NCBI GenBank assembly: GCA_050737995.1 | Contig: JBOHYR010000127.1 | Coordinates: forward strand, 36,101 to 100,100 | Reading direction: 5' to 3' | From: 66-474 sp050737995 | GTDB taxonomy: Bacteria > Pseudomonadota > Gammaproteobacteria > Xanthomonadales > Rhodanobacteraceae | DNA: 64,000 nucleotides | Shown: positions 55,611 through 63,924 of the stretch, piece by piece | Layout of the letters: the number at the start of each line of letters is the position of its first letter | Numbering within the stretch: position 1 is the first letter of the stretch | Notes under the pieces: model-generated | The model's input: only the letters and a program-made list of their open reading frames with translations | Told to the model about the DNA's origin: nothing | Databases searched by the model: none | Made by a program: the position numbers and the translations under genes

Positions 55611-58205
55611 TTACAACGTACGCGCAACCTCGATGCGTTCAAAGCACTCGATGCGGTCGCCGGGCTTGATGTCGTTGTACTGCTTTACACCGATGCCGCA
55701 TTCGACGCCATTGCGCGCTTCCTCGACATTTTCCTTGAAGTGGCGCAGCGATTCCAGTTCGCCCTCGAAGACCACCACGTCGTCGCGCAACACCCGGATC
55801 GGCTTGTGCCGCTTCACCGCGCCTTCAATGACCATGCAACCCGCGATTGCACCAAACTTGGAACTGCGGAACACGTCGCGCACCTCGGCCACGCCGAGGA
55901 TCTCCTCGCGAATCTCGGTGCCCATCAGGCCACTTGCCGCCTGCTTCACCTGATCGATCACGTCGTAGATGATCGAGAAATAGCGCAAGTCCACGCCGCC
56001 GGACTCGATCACCTTGCGGGCCGAAGCATCGGCACGCACATTGAAACCGATCAGCAACGCCTTCGATGCCGCGGCGAGGGTGGCATCGGATTCGGTGATG
56101 CCGCCCACGCCGGAGGTGATCACGTTGACCCGGACGAGCTCGTTGCTGATCGCCGTCAGCGATTCGCGCAACGCCTCTGCCGAACCCTGCACGTCTGCCT
56201 TGATGAGAATGTTGAGGGTCTGCTGGCCCTCGCCCTTGCCCATCATCGCCATCACGTCTTCGAGCGTGTTGGTGCGCGTGACGAGGCGCTTCTCGCGACG
56301 CCGGGCTTCGCGCTCGGAAACCACGTTCTTCGCCAGCCGCTCGTCGGCCACCACCACGAATTCGTCGCCGGCTTCCGGCACGCCGGAAAGCCCAAGCATC
56401 TGCACCGGAATCGACGGGCCGGCGCTTTCCACCTGCTGACCGGTCTCGTCGAACAACGCGCGCACGCGGCCATACTCGATGCCGCACACCACGTAATTGC
56501 CGCGTTCCAGCTTCCCTTGCTGCACCAGCACCGTCGCAACAGGTCCCCTGCCCTTGTCGAGGCTGGACTCGATCACAACGCCCGAAGCGCGTCCGTCCGG
56601 AACGGCCTTGAGCTCCATGACCTCGGCCTGCAGGCCGATCGCTTCGAGCAATGCATCGACACCATCGCCGGTCTTGGCCGACACCGGCACGAACTGGGTG
56701 TCGCCGCCCCACTCCTCGGAAATCACCTCGTGTTGCGACAGCCCCTGGCGTACGTTGTCGGGATTCGCTTCAGGCTTGTCCATCTTGTTGACCGCGACGA
56801 TCAGCGGCACTTTGGCCGCACGCGCATGTTCGATCGCTTCGACAGTCTGCGGCATCACTCCGTCATCCGCCGCGACCACCAGGACCACGATGTCGGTGGA
56901 CTGTGCGCCGCGCGCGCGCATCGAAGTGAATGCCGCGTGGCCAGGCGTATCAAGGAAGGTGATCACGCCCTTGGGCGTTTCGACGTGATACGCGCCGATG
57001 TGCTGGGTGATGCCGCCGGCCTCGTCCGCCGCCACCTTGGTAGTACGGATGTAATCGAGCAGCGAGGTCTTGCCGTGGTCGACGTGACCCATGATGGTGA
57101 CCACAGGCGGACGCGGTGCCTTCTCGCCCTCGGCAGCGTCGGTCACGACGTGCGCGGCAAGTTCGGTTTCGGCCGTCTTTTCTTCCAGATCGACCGCCTT
57201 GTGGCCCAGCTCTTCGACGACCAGTGCGGCGGTGTCGTGGTCGAGCGTCTGGTTGATGGTCACCATGGTGCCCATCTTGAAGAGCGCCTTGACCAATTCC
57301 GACCCCTTGATCGCCATTTTCTGCGCAAGTTCGGATACGACAATCGCTTCGCCGATCGGAATTTCGCGCATGACCGGCGCGGCCGGCTTGGAGAAGCCGT
57401 GCTGGCCTGTGATCTCCGAGAGATCCACCCTCGGGCGCGAACGTTTGCGGGTGGAGCGGCGTGCGCGCTCGGCATCGGTCAGATGCAGTTCGCCGCCAGC
57501 GCGGCGCGCAGCGCCCTCGTCATCCTCATCGCGCATGCGATGCGAACCACGCGAGCGCTTGTGTTTGTGTCCGGCGGCATCTTCCTTGTGCGCAGGTTTG
57601 GGAGCTTCATGCCGGCGCGCCGGCGTGGCAGGTGCTTCCGTTGGCTCCACGACGTCAGCCGGGGGTTCTGCGGCGGCGCGTACGGCGGCTTCGGCCTCGA
57701 CCTTTGCGCGCTCTTCTTCGGCACGCTTGCGCTCGGCCTCGGCTTCCTGAAGCCGGGTCTGCTCTTCCTTGCGGCGACGATCCTGTTCGGCCAGTTCGGC
57801 CAGCTCCCGTTCCTGCTGTTCCTGCGATTCCTTCAGCTTGCGCAGCGCTTCCTCGCGCTCGCTATCGCCTGCGGTATCTGGTGCGATCGTGCCACGCTTG
57901 ACGTACGTACGGCGCGCGCGCACTTCCACGTTGACTGTCTTGGCGCTGGCGCCACGGCCACCGGCGACGGTGATTTCACTGACCTTGCGGCGCTTCAGGG
58001 TAATCTGCTTCGGCGTGGCGGCAGCCGCCGCGGACTGCTTGCCGTGGTTCTGGCGCAGAAAATCCAGCAGCTTGCTCTTCTGGCGGCTGCTGATGACTTG
58101 ATCCGGATCCCCGAACGACATGCCGGCTTCGGCGAGCTGCGTCAGCAGCCTGTCGCCCGGCATCCCCAGCAAATCCGCAAGCTGTTTGATTGTGACATCC
58201 GACAT
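55611..58205 (-). CDS. infB: Translation initiation factor IF-2
   Basis: 864 residues from ATG 58205 (MSDVTIKQLADLLGMPGDRL). The N-terminal IF2_N repeat is followed by a long charged, helical linker (about residues 110-240, rich in Glu, Arg and Ala). The GTPase domain has GHVDHGKTSLLDYIR, DTPGHAAFTSMRARGA and VAVNKMDKPEANPDN, followed by domains II-IV. IF-2 brings fMet-tRNA to the 30S subunit. Notably its ligand, the initiator tRNA, is encoded at the head of this same gene cluster. The long frame on the plus strand is an antisense shadow. Confidence 0.97.
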   Translation of the reverse strand: MSDVTIKQLADLLGMPGDRLLTQLAEAGMSFGDPDQVISSRQKSKLLDFLRQNHGKQSAAAAATPKQITLKRRKVSEITVAGGRGASAKTVNVEVRARRTYVKRGTIAPDTAGDSEREEALRKLKESQEQQERELAELAEQDRRRKEEQTRLQEAEAERKRAEEERAKVEAEAAVRAAAEPPADVVEPTEAPATPARRHEAPKPAHKEDAAGHKHKRSRGSHRMRDEDDEGAARRAGGELHLTDAERARRSTRKRSRPRVDLSEITGQHGFSKPAAPVMREIPIGEAIVVSELAQKMAIKGSELVKALFKMGTMVTINQTLDHDTAALVVEELGHKAVDLEEKTAETELAAHVVTDAAEGEKAPRPPVVTIMGHVDHGKTSLLDYIRTTKVAADEAGGITQHIGAYHVETPKGVITFLDTPGHAAFTSMRARGAQSTDIVVLVVAADDGVMPQTVEAIEHARAAKVPLIVAVNKMDKPEANPDNVRQGLSQHEVISEEWGGDTQFVPVSAKTGDGVDALLEAIGLQAEVMELKAVPDGRASGVVIESSLDKGRGPVATVLVQQGKLERGNYVVCGIEYGRVRALFDETGQQVESAGPSIPVQMLGLSGVPEAGDEFVVVADERLAKNVVSEREARRREKRLVTRTNTLEDVMAMMGKGEGQQTLNILIKADVQGSAEALRESLTAISNELVRVNVITSGVGGITESDATLAAASKALLIGFNVRADASARKVIESGGVDLRYFSIIYDVIDQVKQAASGLMGTEIREEILGVAEVRDVFRSSKFGAIAGCMVIEGAVKRHKPIRVLRDDVVVFEGELESLRHFKENVEEARNGVECGIGVKQYNDIKPGDRIECFERIEVARTL

Positions 58206-58323
58206 CGTGTCGTACCTCTTCTCTTCGTGACCCCGGACACGCAGCATGTCGCTGGGGCGCCGCAACAGCCGTCAAGCAATCACGGTGACGCATTTCTCAT
58301 TCGACGGCTCTTCGGTTCCTTGC

Positions 58324-59832
58324 CTAACTGGCTTCCTTCTCCATCCTTGCCAACATCGGTGCGCGTGCTGCCATGATCAGGGCACCCGCCCGCTCCTCGT
58401 CCATGCCTTCCATGTCGATGAGGTCGTCCACCGCGAGGTCAGCCAAATCATCCACCGTGGTTACCTCGCGCTCTGCCAGCGCATAAGCCGTTTCTTCGTC
58501 CATGCCTTCCAGTGCCAGCAATTCCCCGGACGGCGCGTTCTCGTCGATATCCTCCTCGACCGCCAGCGCCTCGGTCAGCAGCGCATCCTTGGCGCGAGAG
58601 CGCAACTCCTCGACGATGTCCTCGTCGAAACCTTCCACCGCCAACAGTTCGCCAGTCGGTACGTAGGCGATTTCCTCGACCGTGGAAAAGCCTTCCTGCA
58701 CCAGGATATTGGCGATTTCCTGGTCCACTTCCAACTTGTCCATGAACAGTTGCCGTGCTGTCCCCTGTTCGGCCTCGCTCTTGGCGACAACCTGGTCCTG
58801 GGTCATGACCTTCAGATCCCATCCGGTCAACTTGCTCGCGAGGCGCACGTTCTGGCCGCCGCGACCGATCGCCTGCGACAGCTTGTCCTCGGCGACCGCA
58901 ATGTCCATCGAGTGCTTATCCTCGTCGACGATGATCGACTGCACTTCGGCAGGCGCCATCGCATTGATCACGAACTGCGCGGGCGCATCGTTCCACAGCA
59001 CGATGTCGATACGCTCGCCGTTGAGCTCGTTGGACACCGCCTGCACGCGCGAACCGCGCATGCCGATACAGGCGCCTATCGGGTCCGTGCGCTTGTCGTG
59101 CGCCAGCACCGCGATCTTGGCGCGGTCGCCGGCATCGCGCGCGCAGGCACGGATCTCGACGATGCCTTGACCGACTTCGGGCACTTCCAGTTTGAACAGC
59201 TCCATCATGAATTCAGGCGTCGTGCGCGACACGAACAACTGCGGACCCCGCGGCTCCGAGCGCACCTCGTACAGGTAACCGCGCACGCGGTCGCCAACAC
59301 GGACCGCCTCGCGCGGGATCGCCTTGTCGCGCGGAATGAACGCTTCGGCGTTGCCGCCGAGGTCCAGGTAAATGTTGCCGCGCTCGACCCGCTTGGCCAC
59401 GCCGTTGATCAGTTCGCCGACGCGATCCTGGTAGGCCTCGACCACCTGTGCGCGCTCGGCCTCGCGGATGCGCTGCACGATCACCTGCTTGGCGGCCTGC
59501 GCGGTAATGCGGCCGAATTCGGGGTTCTCGATCTGCTGTTCGATGAATTCTCCGACTTCGGCGCCCGGGCGCTCGTCCACCGCGTCCATGTGACGCAACT
59601 GCCAGTCCGGTGATTCCATCTCGCCATCGTCGGCGATCACTTCCCAGCGGCGGAAGGTTTCGTAGTCGCCGGTCTCCTGATCGATCGCGACACGAATGTC
59701 CGGCTCTTCCTCCGGATAGCGTTTCTTGGCTGCGGTCGCGAGGGCCGCCTCGAGGGCGCCAAAAATCACATCGCGCGGCACCGCCTTCTCTGCGGCAACC
59801 GTGTCCACGATCATCAACAAGTCGCGATTCAT
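58324..59832 (-). CDS. nusA: Transcription termination/antitermination factor NusA
   Basis: 502 residues from ATG 59832. The order is the N-terminal RNA polymerase-binding domain, S1 domain (VERGNIYLDLGGNAEAFIP), two KH domains (IGMRGSRVQAVSNELNGERI and AIGRGGQNVRLASKLTGWDL), and two acidic C-terminal repeats (e.g. EEIAYVPTGELLAVEGFDED and the later DDLADLAVDDLIDMEGMDEE). The two-repeat C-terminus is the gammaproteobacterial form. It modulates pausing, termination and rRNA antitermination. Confidence 0.97.
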   Translation of the reverse strand: MNRDLLMIVDTVAAEKAVPRDVIFGALEAALATAAKKRYPEEEPDIRVAIDQETGDYETFRRWEVIADDGEMESPDWQLRHMDAVDERPGAEVGEFIEQQIENPEFGRITAQAAKQVIVQRIREAERAQVVEAYQDRVGELINGVAKRVERGNIYLDLGGNAEAFIPRDKAIPREAVRVGDRVRGYLYEVRSEPRGPQLFVSRTTPEFMMELFKLEVPEVGQGIVEIRACARDAGDRAKIAVLAHDKRTDPIGACIGMRGSRVQAVSNELNGERIDIVLWNDAPAQFVINAMAPAEVQSIIVDEDKHSMDIAVAEDKLSQAIGRGGQNVRLASKLTGWDLKVMTQDQVVAKSEAEQGTARQLFMDKLEVDQEIANILVQEGFSTVEEIAYVPTGELLAVEGFDEDIVEELRSRAKDALLTEALAVEEDIDENAPSGELLALEGMDEETAYALAEREVTTVDDLADLAVDDLIDMEGMDEERAGALIMAARAPMLARMEKEAS

Positions 59833-59896
59833 CTCTAGATCTCCATCCGGTACGCGCCTATCCGCGTGCCGCGTTGCTGTGGCCGGTTCCGGCCGT

Positions 59897-60451
59897 TCAA
59901 TGATTCTGTTTGCGGGACTTGCTCCGCGATTGTTTTTGCGGAGCCTTCCCGGGCCTGGGTTTGGGCGCGTAACCGAGCGCCTGCCAATCGGGCACCAGAT
60001 GCGCGCTTTCGATTTCGTCCGCCTCGATGTCCATGCGCACACCATCCGCGTCCATGCCAATTTGCTTGCCGTCGACTGCAGCGATCTTCCCGCGCATCCG
60101 GCGGCGCCCACCCCGGGGCAATTTAAGCGTAACCTTCGCTTCCATGCCGAGGAAGCGCGCGAATTGCCTGGCGGTGAACAGCGGCCGCTCGATTCCGGGC
60201 GAGGAAACCTCCAGTACGTAATGCCCGGCAATTGGATCATCCACGTCCAGCAGCGCGGAAATCTCGCGGCTGGCCGCCTCGCAATCGTCCACGCTGACCG
60301 CGTTCGCGGTGGCGTCGCCCTGCGCAATCGTGTCGATGTACACGCGCAACAAGCCGCCGCCGTGACCGGCGCTGAATTCCACGCCGAGGCACTCCAGGCC
60401 CAATTCCTTCAGGGCCGGCGCCACACGTGTCGCGATTGCTTCCGTCTCCAT
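59897..60451 (-). CDS. rimP: Ribosome maturation factor RimP
   Basis: 184 residues from ATG 60451. It contains LGLECLGVEFSAGHGGGLLR, then VSVDDCEAASREISALLDVD, and HYVLEVSSPGIERPLFTARQ, the family signature. A lysine/arginine-rich tail (PGKAPQKQSRSKSRKQ) extends the C-terminus by about 25 residues. RimP aids 30S assembly. The ATG lies 22 bases after a terminator-like hairpin. Confidence 0.95.
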   Translation of the reverse strand: METEAIATRVAPALKELGLECLGVEFSAGHGGGLLRVYIDTIAQGDATANAVSVDDCEAASREISALLDVDDPIAGHYVLEVSSPGIERPLFTARQFARFLGMEAKVTLKLPRGGRRRMRGKIAAVDGKQIGMDADGVRMDIEADEIESAHLVPDWQALGYAPKPRPGKAPQKQSRSKSRKQNH

Positions 60452-60473
60452 TGCGATCCGTGAATTTTGAAAA

Positions 60474-60498
60474 CAAAAAAATGGGCACGAGGCCCATT
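60474..60498 (-). terminator. Terminator or attenuator between tRNA-fMet and rimP
   Basis: On the minus strand a seven-base-pair hairpin (AATGGGC / GCCCATT, with a five-base loop) is followed by a T run. It is about 80 bases past the tRNA and 22 bases before rimP. It may end the tRNA transcript or limit read-through into rimP-nusA. Confidence 0.75.
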
Positions 60499-60577
60499 CC
60501 TTAAGTTCGCCGTTTTTATCCTGACCGGCGTTCCGCATCCTGCGGACAGGGCCCCATTCGGGACACCTGACAAGGCC

Positions 60578-60654
60578 TGGTAGCGGGGGCAGGATTTGAA
60601 CCTGCGACCTTCGGGTTATGAGCCCGACGAGCTGCCAGACTGCTCCACCCCGCA
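60578..60654 (-). tRNA. Initiator tRNA-fMet (CAU anticodon)
   Basis: 77 bases including an encoded CCA. Anticodon CAT lies at 60618-60620. The features are those of an initiator tRNA: three consecutive G-C pairs at the anticodon-loop end of the stem (GGG...CCC) and no Watson-Crick pair at 1-72 (here T1 faces T72). The T arm GCAGGTTCAAATCCTGC is regular. As in E. coli metY, it precedes rimP-nusA-infB. Confidence 0.95.
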
Positions 60655-60818
60655 ACAGGGAACGCGCACTTTAACGCCAAAAGCGGTTTTTCGCAACTGA
60701 ACGGGGATTCCAGACGCCCGAAATGGGCACCGGTTCGATGGACTCAAGGCAACCTCACGGCATCCCGAAACCGACTGGGCTCGGCGCCCACAGACCGCAC
60801 CGCCGTCCCCGCATCTCC

Positions 60819-62243
60819 TTATCCGGAATCGCCGGTCAAGACCTTGCCCGGATTCATTATCCCCTGCGGATCCAGCACTTGCTTGACCGAATGCATCAGG
60901 GCGAGTTCGACCGGATCCTTGTAACGCACCAATGCATCGCGCTTGAGCTGGCCGATACCGTGCTCGGCGCTGATCGATCCGTCCACGGCATGGACACTGT
61001 CGTGTACCAGTTCAAAGACGGCATCCTGTTGCGCCAGCAGCGCGTCATCGGTCCAGTCGCCACCACGGGCGACGTTGTAATGCAGATTGCCGTCGCCCAG
61101 GTGGCCGAAGATCACATGGCGGATGCCGGGGAACGCCTTCTGCAGCGCACGGTTGGTGTCCTCGACAAAAGCCGCCATGCGCGATACCGGCAGCGACACA
61201 TCGTGCTTGATGGCCTTGAAGGATTCCTTTTCGGCCAGCGGAATGCTTTCGCGCAGGTGCCACAAGGACTTGCTTTGTGCCATCGACCCGGCGATCACCG
61301 CATCCTTGACGCAGCCGGCCTCGATAGCCTCGCCCAGCACGGCCTCGAAACGTTCGCGCGCGTGCGCCTCGCTTTCGCTGTCGGACAGTTCCAGCAACGC
61401 ATACCAAGGCAACGCCGCCGATTCGCCCTCGAACGGCAGCCGTTGTTGGGGGAAACAGCGCACCACATCCGCGAGACAGTCGCCCGCCATCAGCTCGAAG
61501 CCGGTGAGCGACGCGCCAAACCCGTGCCGCGCCCGCCCCAGCGTGGCGATCGCGTCCGCAATCGACGCCAGCGCCAGCAGTGCGGTGCAGCGCGCGACCG
61601 GCAGCGGATAGAGCTTGAGCGTGGCGGCGGTGATGATCCCGAGCGTGCCCTCGCTGCCGATGAACAGGTCGCGCAGATCGTAGCCGGTGTTGTCCTTGCG
61701 CAGCCCGCGCAGCCCATGCCAGATTTCGCCCTGCGCGGTGACGACCTCGAGACCCAGCGTGAGCGCGCGCATCATCCCGTAGCGCAACACCTCGGTGCCG
61801 CCGGCGTTGGTGGCGAGATTCCCGCCAATCGTGCAACTGCCCTCCGATCCCAAGCTCAAGGGAAACAGACGCCCCGCATCGCGTGCCGCCTCCTGCACTT
61901 TCTGCAATACGCAGCCGGCCTCGACCTCCATCGTGTCGTTGTCCAGATCCATGCCGCGGATGCGGTTCATGCGTTGCAGTGACAGCACCACCGCACACCC
62001 GGAATCATCCGGCGTCGCACCGCCGCACAAACTGGTGTTGCCACCCTGCGGCACAATCGGCACGTCAGCCTCGACGCACGCGTGCACCACCGCGGCGACC
62101 TCATCGGTCGATTCGGGACGCACCACAGCCAGCGCGTGACCGCTGTAACGCTCACGCCAGTCCGTCAGGTACGGCGACGCATCCGTGTCCGTAAGCACGT
62201 TCGCTTCGCCGACGGCGGCGCGCAAGGTGTCCAGGTGATTCAT
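60819..62243 (-). CDS. FAD-linked D-2-hydroxyacid dehydrogenase (D-2-hydroxyglutarate/GlcD type)
   Basis: 474 residues from ATG 62243. The FAD-binding PCMH domain shows VRPESTDEVAAVVHAC, PIVPQGGNTSLCGGATP, LSLGSEGSCTIGGNLATNAG and FIGSEGTLGIITAATLKL. The C-terminal domain has HVIFGHLGDGNLHYNV (metal/active-site His) and SISAEHGIGQLKRD. The family oxidises D-2-hydroxyglutarate, D-lactate or glycolate and passes electrons to a flavoprotein or quinone. The exact substrate is not decided. A broken copy of about 155 bases of this gene lies upstream at 62953-63108. Confidence 0.92.
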   Translation of the reverse strand: MNHLDTLRAAVGEANVLTDTDASPYLTDWRERYSGHALAVVRPESTDEVAAVVHACVEADVPIVPQGGNTSLCGGATPDDSGCAVVLSLQRMNRIRGMDLDNDTMEVEAGCVLQKVQEAARDAGRLFPLSLGSEGSCTIGGNLATNAGGTEVLRYGMMRALTLGLEVVTAQGEIWHGLRGLRKDNTGYDLRDLFIGSEGTLGIITAATLKLYPLPVARCTALLALASIADAIATLGRARHGFGASLTGFELMAGDCLADVVRCFPQQRLPFEGESAALPWYALLELSDSESEAHARERFEAVLGEAIEAGCVKDAVIAGSMAQSKSLWHLRESIPLAEKESFKAIKHDVSLPVSRMAAFVEDTNRALQKAFPGIRHVIFGHLGDGNLHYNVARGGDWTDDALLAQQDAVFELVHDSVHAVDGSISAEHGIGQLKRDALVRYKDPVELALMHSVKQVLDPQGIMNPGKVLTGDSG

Positions 62244-62299
62244 GGTTGGTTGTTTCCCATGTCTATCTCCGGGAAATTCAGCATTGTAGGCACGGCAGA

Positions 62300-62590
62300 T
62301 TATTCTCTCACTGGTGGCCACTGGCGCGCTGTATGAACCAACGCCAGCACCCACACGGTGTCGCTGCTGTTGTCGATCTCGTACACCAGCCGATAGCTCT
62401 CATGCGGAATCAGCTCCCGCGTTCCGAGGACCTTGCCGACGTGCCCGCGCATCGGAAAATCCGCCAAGGCTGCGGATGCCTTGCTGAAAAGCTGGTCCAT
62501 TCGAACCGCGGCCGACGGGTTGTCGGCGACGATGTAATCCCAGATGACGATGCGGTCCTGCTCGGCCTCGGGCGTCCACAGAACCCTCAC
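62300..62590 (-). CDS. RelE/ParE-family toxin
   Basis: 96 residues: MRVLWTPEAEQDRIVIWDYI, then KASAALADFPMRGHVGKVLG, ESYRLVYEIDNSSDTVWVLA and a final LVHTARQWPP. The order and the R-x-L-V-Y-E/x-I-x core are those of the ParE/RelE toxin fold. ParE members poison DNA gyrase, and RelE members cut mRNA on the ribosome. The catalytic residues do not settle which. Its start overlaps the stop of the antitoxin gene (ATGA), so antitoxin precedes toxin in one operon. Confidence 0.88.
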   Translation of the reverse strand: MRVLWTPEAEQDRIVIWDYIVADNPSAAVRMDQLFSKASAALADFPMRGHVGKVLGTRELIPHESYRLVYEIDNSSDTVWVLALVHTARQWPPVRE

Positions 62591-62865
62591 GCACGGCGCG
62601 TCCGCTTGGCGCGCCGTGCGGCGAATCCGGCTTCGACATCAGCATTGGATCGGCCACGGCCCGCACGAACCGACTTCCGGGCTGTTGCTACTTTGCCTTG
62701 CAGGAACGCGTCGTAATCCCGCGCCTCGTGCTGGCGCTGGATGAACTCGCGCATCAGTTCCCGCACCACTTGCGATGCCGGTCTATCCACAGCCTCGGCT
62801 TCCGCCATGAACTGCTCACGCAGCTCCGGCTCCAGCTTCATCGTGAAAACACTTTCTTTCGACAT
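62587..62865 (-). CDS. Antitoxin, ribbon-helix-helix-like
   Basis: 92 residues from ATG 62865; the reading from 62886 is also possible. It starts MSKESVFTMKLEPELREQFM, a ribbon-helix-helix opening (beta strand then helix), then ASQVVRELMREFIQRQ. The C-terminal half (ARKSVRAGRGRSNADVEAGF) is basic and flexible and would wrap the toxin. Such proteins repress their own operon by binding an upstream palindrome. A perfect GTATATAC lies 36 bases upstream of the start. Confidence 0.85.
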   Translation of the reverse strand: MSKESVFTMKLEPELREQFMAEAEAVDRPASQVVRELMREFIQRQHEARDYDAFLQGKVATARKSVRAGRGRSNADVEAGFAARRAKRTRRA

Positions 62866-62900
62866 AGCCAACCTCGTCCCGGTCATGTGATCCTAACGAC

Positions 62901-62908
62901 GTATATAC
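62901..62908. promoter_or_regulatory. Putative toxin-antitoxin operator/-10 region
   Basis: Perfect palindrome GTATATAC within an AT-rich stretch (GATAAAGTATATAC on the minus strand). It could serve as -10 box and antitoxin binding site. Inferred from position only. Confidence 0.4.
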
Positions 62909-62952
62909 TTTATCACTACACCGGAGAGCAGCAAGAACACGCCCGCGGGCGC

Positions 62953-63108
62953 GCCGTAGCGCAACGCCCAAGCGCCGCCGGCGTTCGTGGCAAGATTCCC
63001 ATTGATCGTGCAACTGACTTCGGACCCGAGGCTCAAGGGAAGCCGCCTCGCGTCGGGCGACCTCCTGCACCCGCTACTACAAAGCCGGCCTAGACTTCCA
63101 TCGTTCTG
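62953..63108 (-). pseudogene. Fragment of the D-2-hydroxyacid dehydrogenase gene (partial duplicate)
   Basis: The minus-strand reading gives LPLSLGSEVSCTINGNLATN, then AGGAWALRYG, nearly the same as LFPLSLGSEGSCTIGGNLATN...LRYG in the intact gene at 60819-62243. Base similarity covers about 61777-61937 of the intact gene, with a net loss of about eight bases. The frame is closed on both sides. This is a decayed duplicate piece, not a functional gene. Confidence 0.85.
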
Positions 63109-63125
63109 AAAGCCGTTCCCCACTC

Positions 63126-63177
63126 AAATTGTCCCTGACACCTTTTCGCTGAAATTGTCCCTGAAGCCTTTTCCCAG
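63126..63177. repeat. Two 26-bp tandem direct repeats
   Basis: Two adjacent 26-base units, each starting AAATTGTCCCTGA and sharing CCTTTTC. They differ at a handful of positions. They lie just after the DUF5131 stop codon. Confidence 0.8.
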
Positions 63178-63186
63178 ACGTTTGCT

Positions 63187-63924
63187 CTAGGCAGCGACAG
63201 CCGGCATGCCGTCCCAAATTTCGCCATCGAGCAGTCGACCATTGGCCTTCTTCGAACGGCGAATGCCTTGCGCGTCGTGCGCGCCCCACTGCTTGAAGAA
63301 AAACGGCACATTCTTGGCCAAGCATTGCTCACGAACGTTGCGTGCCCAGTCCGGTCGCATCGGACGAGCACCAAAGCCAGACTCACCACCGACTATGACC
63401 CAGCCGATGCCCTTGAGGTTAATCGCACCGATATCCTCAAGCAAAGGTTCGACCGATAGGAAGCGTACCTTTGCGCGCACCTTGCGCAGATGATCAATGC
63501 GCGGAACGCCATGCCGCTTGTTCTCCACCGACGTGCCCAGCCAAATGTGATCGGGCACCTTGCGTCGACCCATGTAGGCCGCCATGCGGTCGGGTCGCTT
63601 GGTAAGCACCTGAAAAATGTGCCAATGCGCAGCACGCATGGTGGCGAATACCTGATCGATGAACCAGTCCGGCACCTGCGGGTGAAACAGGTCGCTCATG
63701 GAGTTGACGAAGTAGACGGTGGGCTTTTTTCGCAACAATGGATCATCCAGCTTCTCGGGTCGAAGCTGGATCTTGAAGCCACGCTCGTAACCAGGCGTAC
63801 CCATCGCCTGCAGGCGCCGCGCCATGACCTCTGCATAGCAATGCTTGCAGCCCGCTGACACCTTAGTGCAACCCACCACCGGGTTCCACGTGTGCTCGGT
63901 CCACTCGATGCTTGACTTGGTCAA
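63187..63924 (-). CDS. DUF5131 (phage Gp37/Gp68-like) three-Cys-motif protein
   Basis: 245 residues read from a TTG at 63924. It begins LTKSSIEWTEHTWNPVVGC, which fits the family's usual start (M-T/x-x-S-x-I-E-W-T-x-x-T-W-N-P). The cysteine motif GCTKVSAGCKHCYAE (Cys-x6-Cys-x2-Cys-Tyr) resembles a radical-SAM cluster site, followed by GFKIQLRPEKLDDPLL, VNSMSDLFHPQVP and VLTKRPDRM, then VIVGGESGFGARPM. Members are found in phages and mobile regions, usually beside a 'three-Cys-motif partner' (TcmP) gene. No reaction is established. The TTG overlaps the stop of the upstream gene (TTGA), which runs off the window. Confidence 0.88.
   Translation of the reverse strand: MTKSSIEWTEHTWNPVVGCTKVSAGCKHCYAEVMARRLQAMGTPGYERGFKIQLRPEKLDDPLLRKKPTVYFVNSMSDLFHPQVPDWFIDQVFATMRAAHWHIFQVLTKRPDRMAAYMGRRKVPDHIWLGTSVENKRHGVPRIDHLRKVRAKVRFLSVEPLLEDIGAINLKGIGWVIVGGESGFGARPMRPDWARNVREQCLAKNVPFFFKQWGAHDAQGIRRSKKANGRLLDGEIWDGMPAVAA

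Larger units (their letters stand above)
62866..63186. other. Intergenic region: toxin-antitoxin promoter, gene fragment and 26-bp tandem repeat
   Basis: About 320 bases with no intact gene. Starting from the toxin-antitoxin genes it holds the TA promoter region, the broken fragment of the 2-hydroxyacid dehydrogenase gene, and two 26-base direct repeats next to the DUF5131 gene. Confidence 0.8.

Noticed and set aside
55740..58376. Long plus-strand frame opposite infB
   Set aside because: Low-complexity His/Arg/Leu-rich shadow of the IF-2 gene.
63090..63389. 100-residue minus-strand frame overlapping the DUF5131 3' end
   Set aside because: It lies out of frame within DUF5131 and has no independent support.
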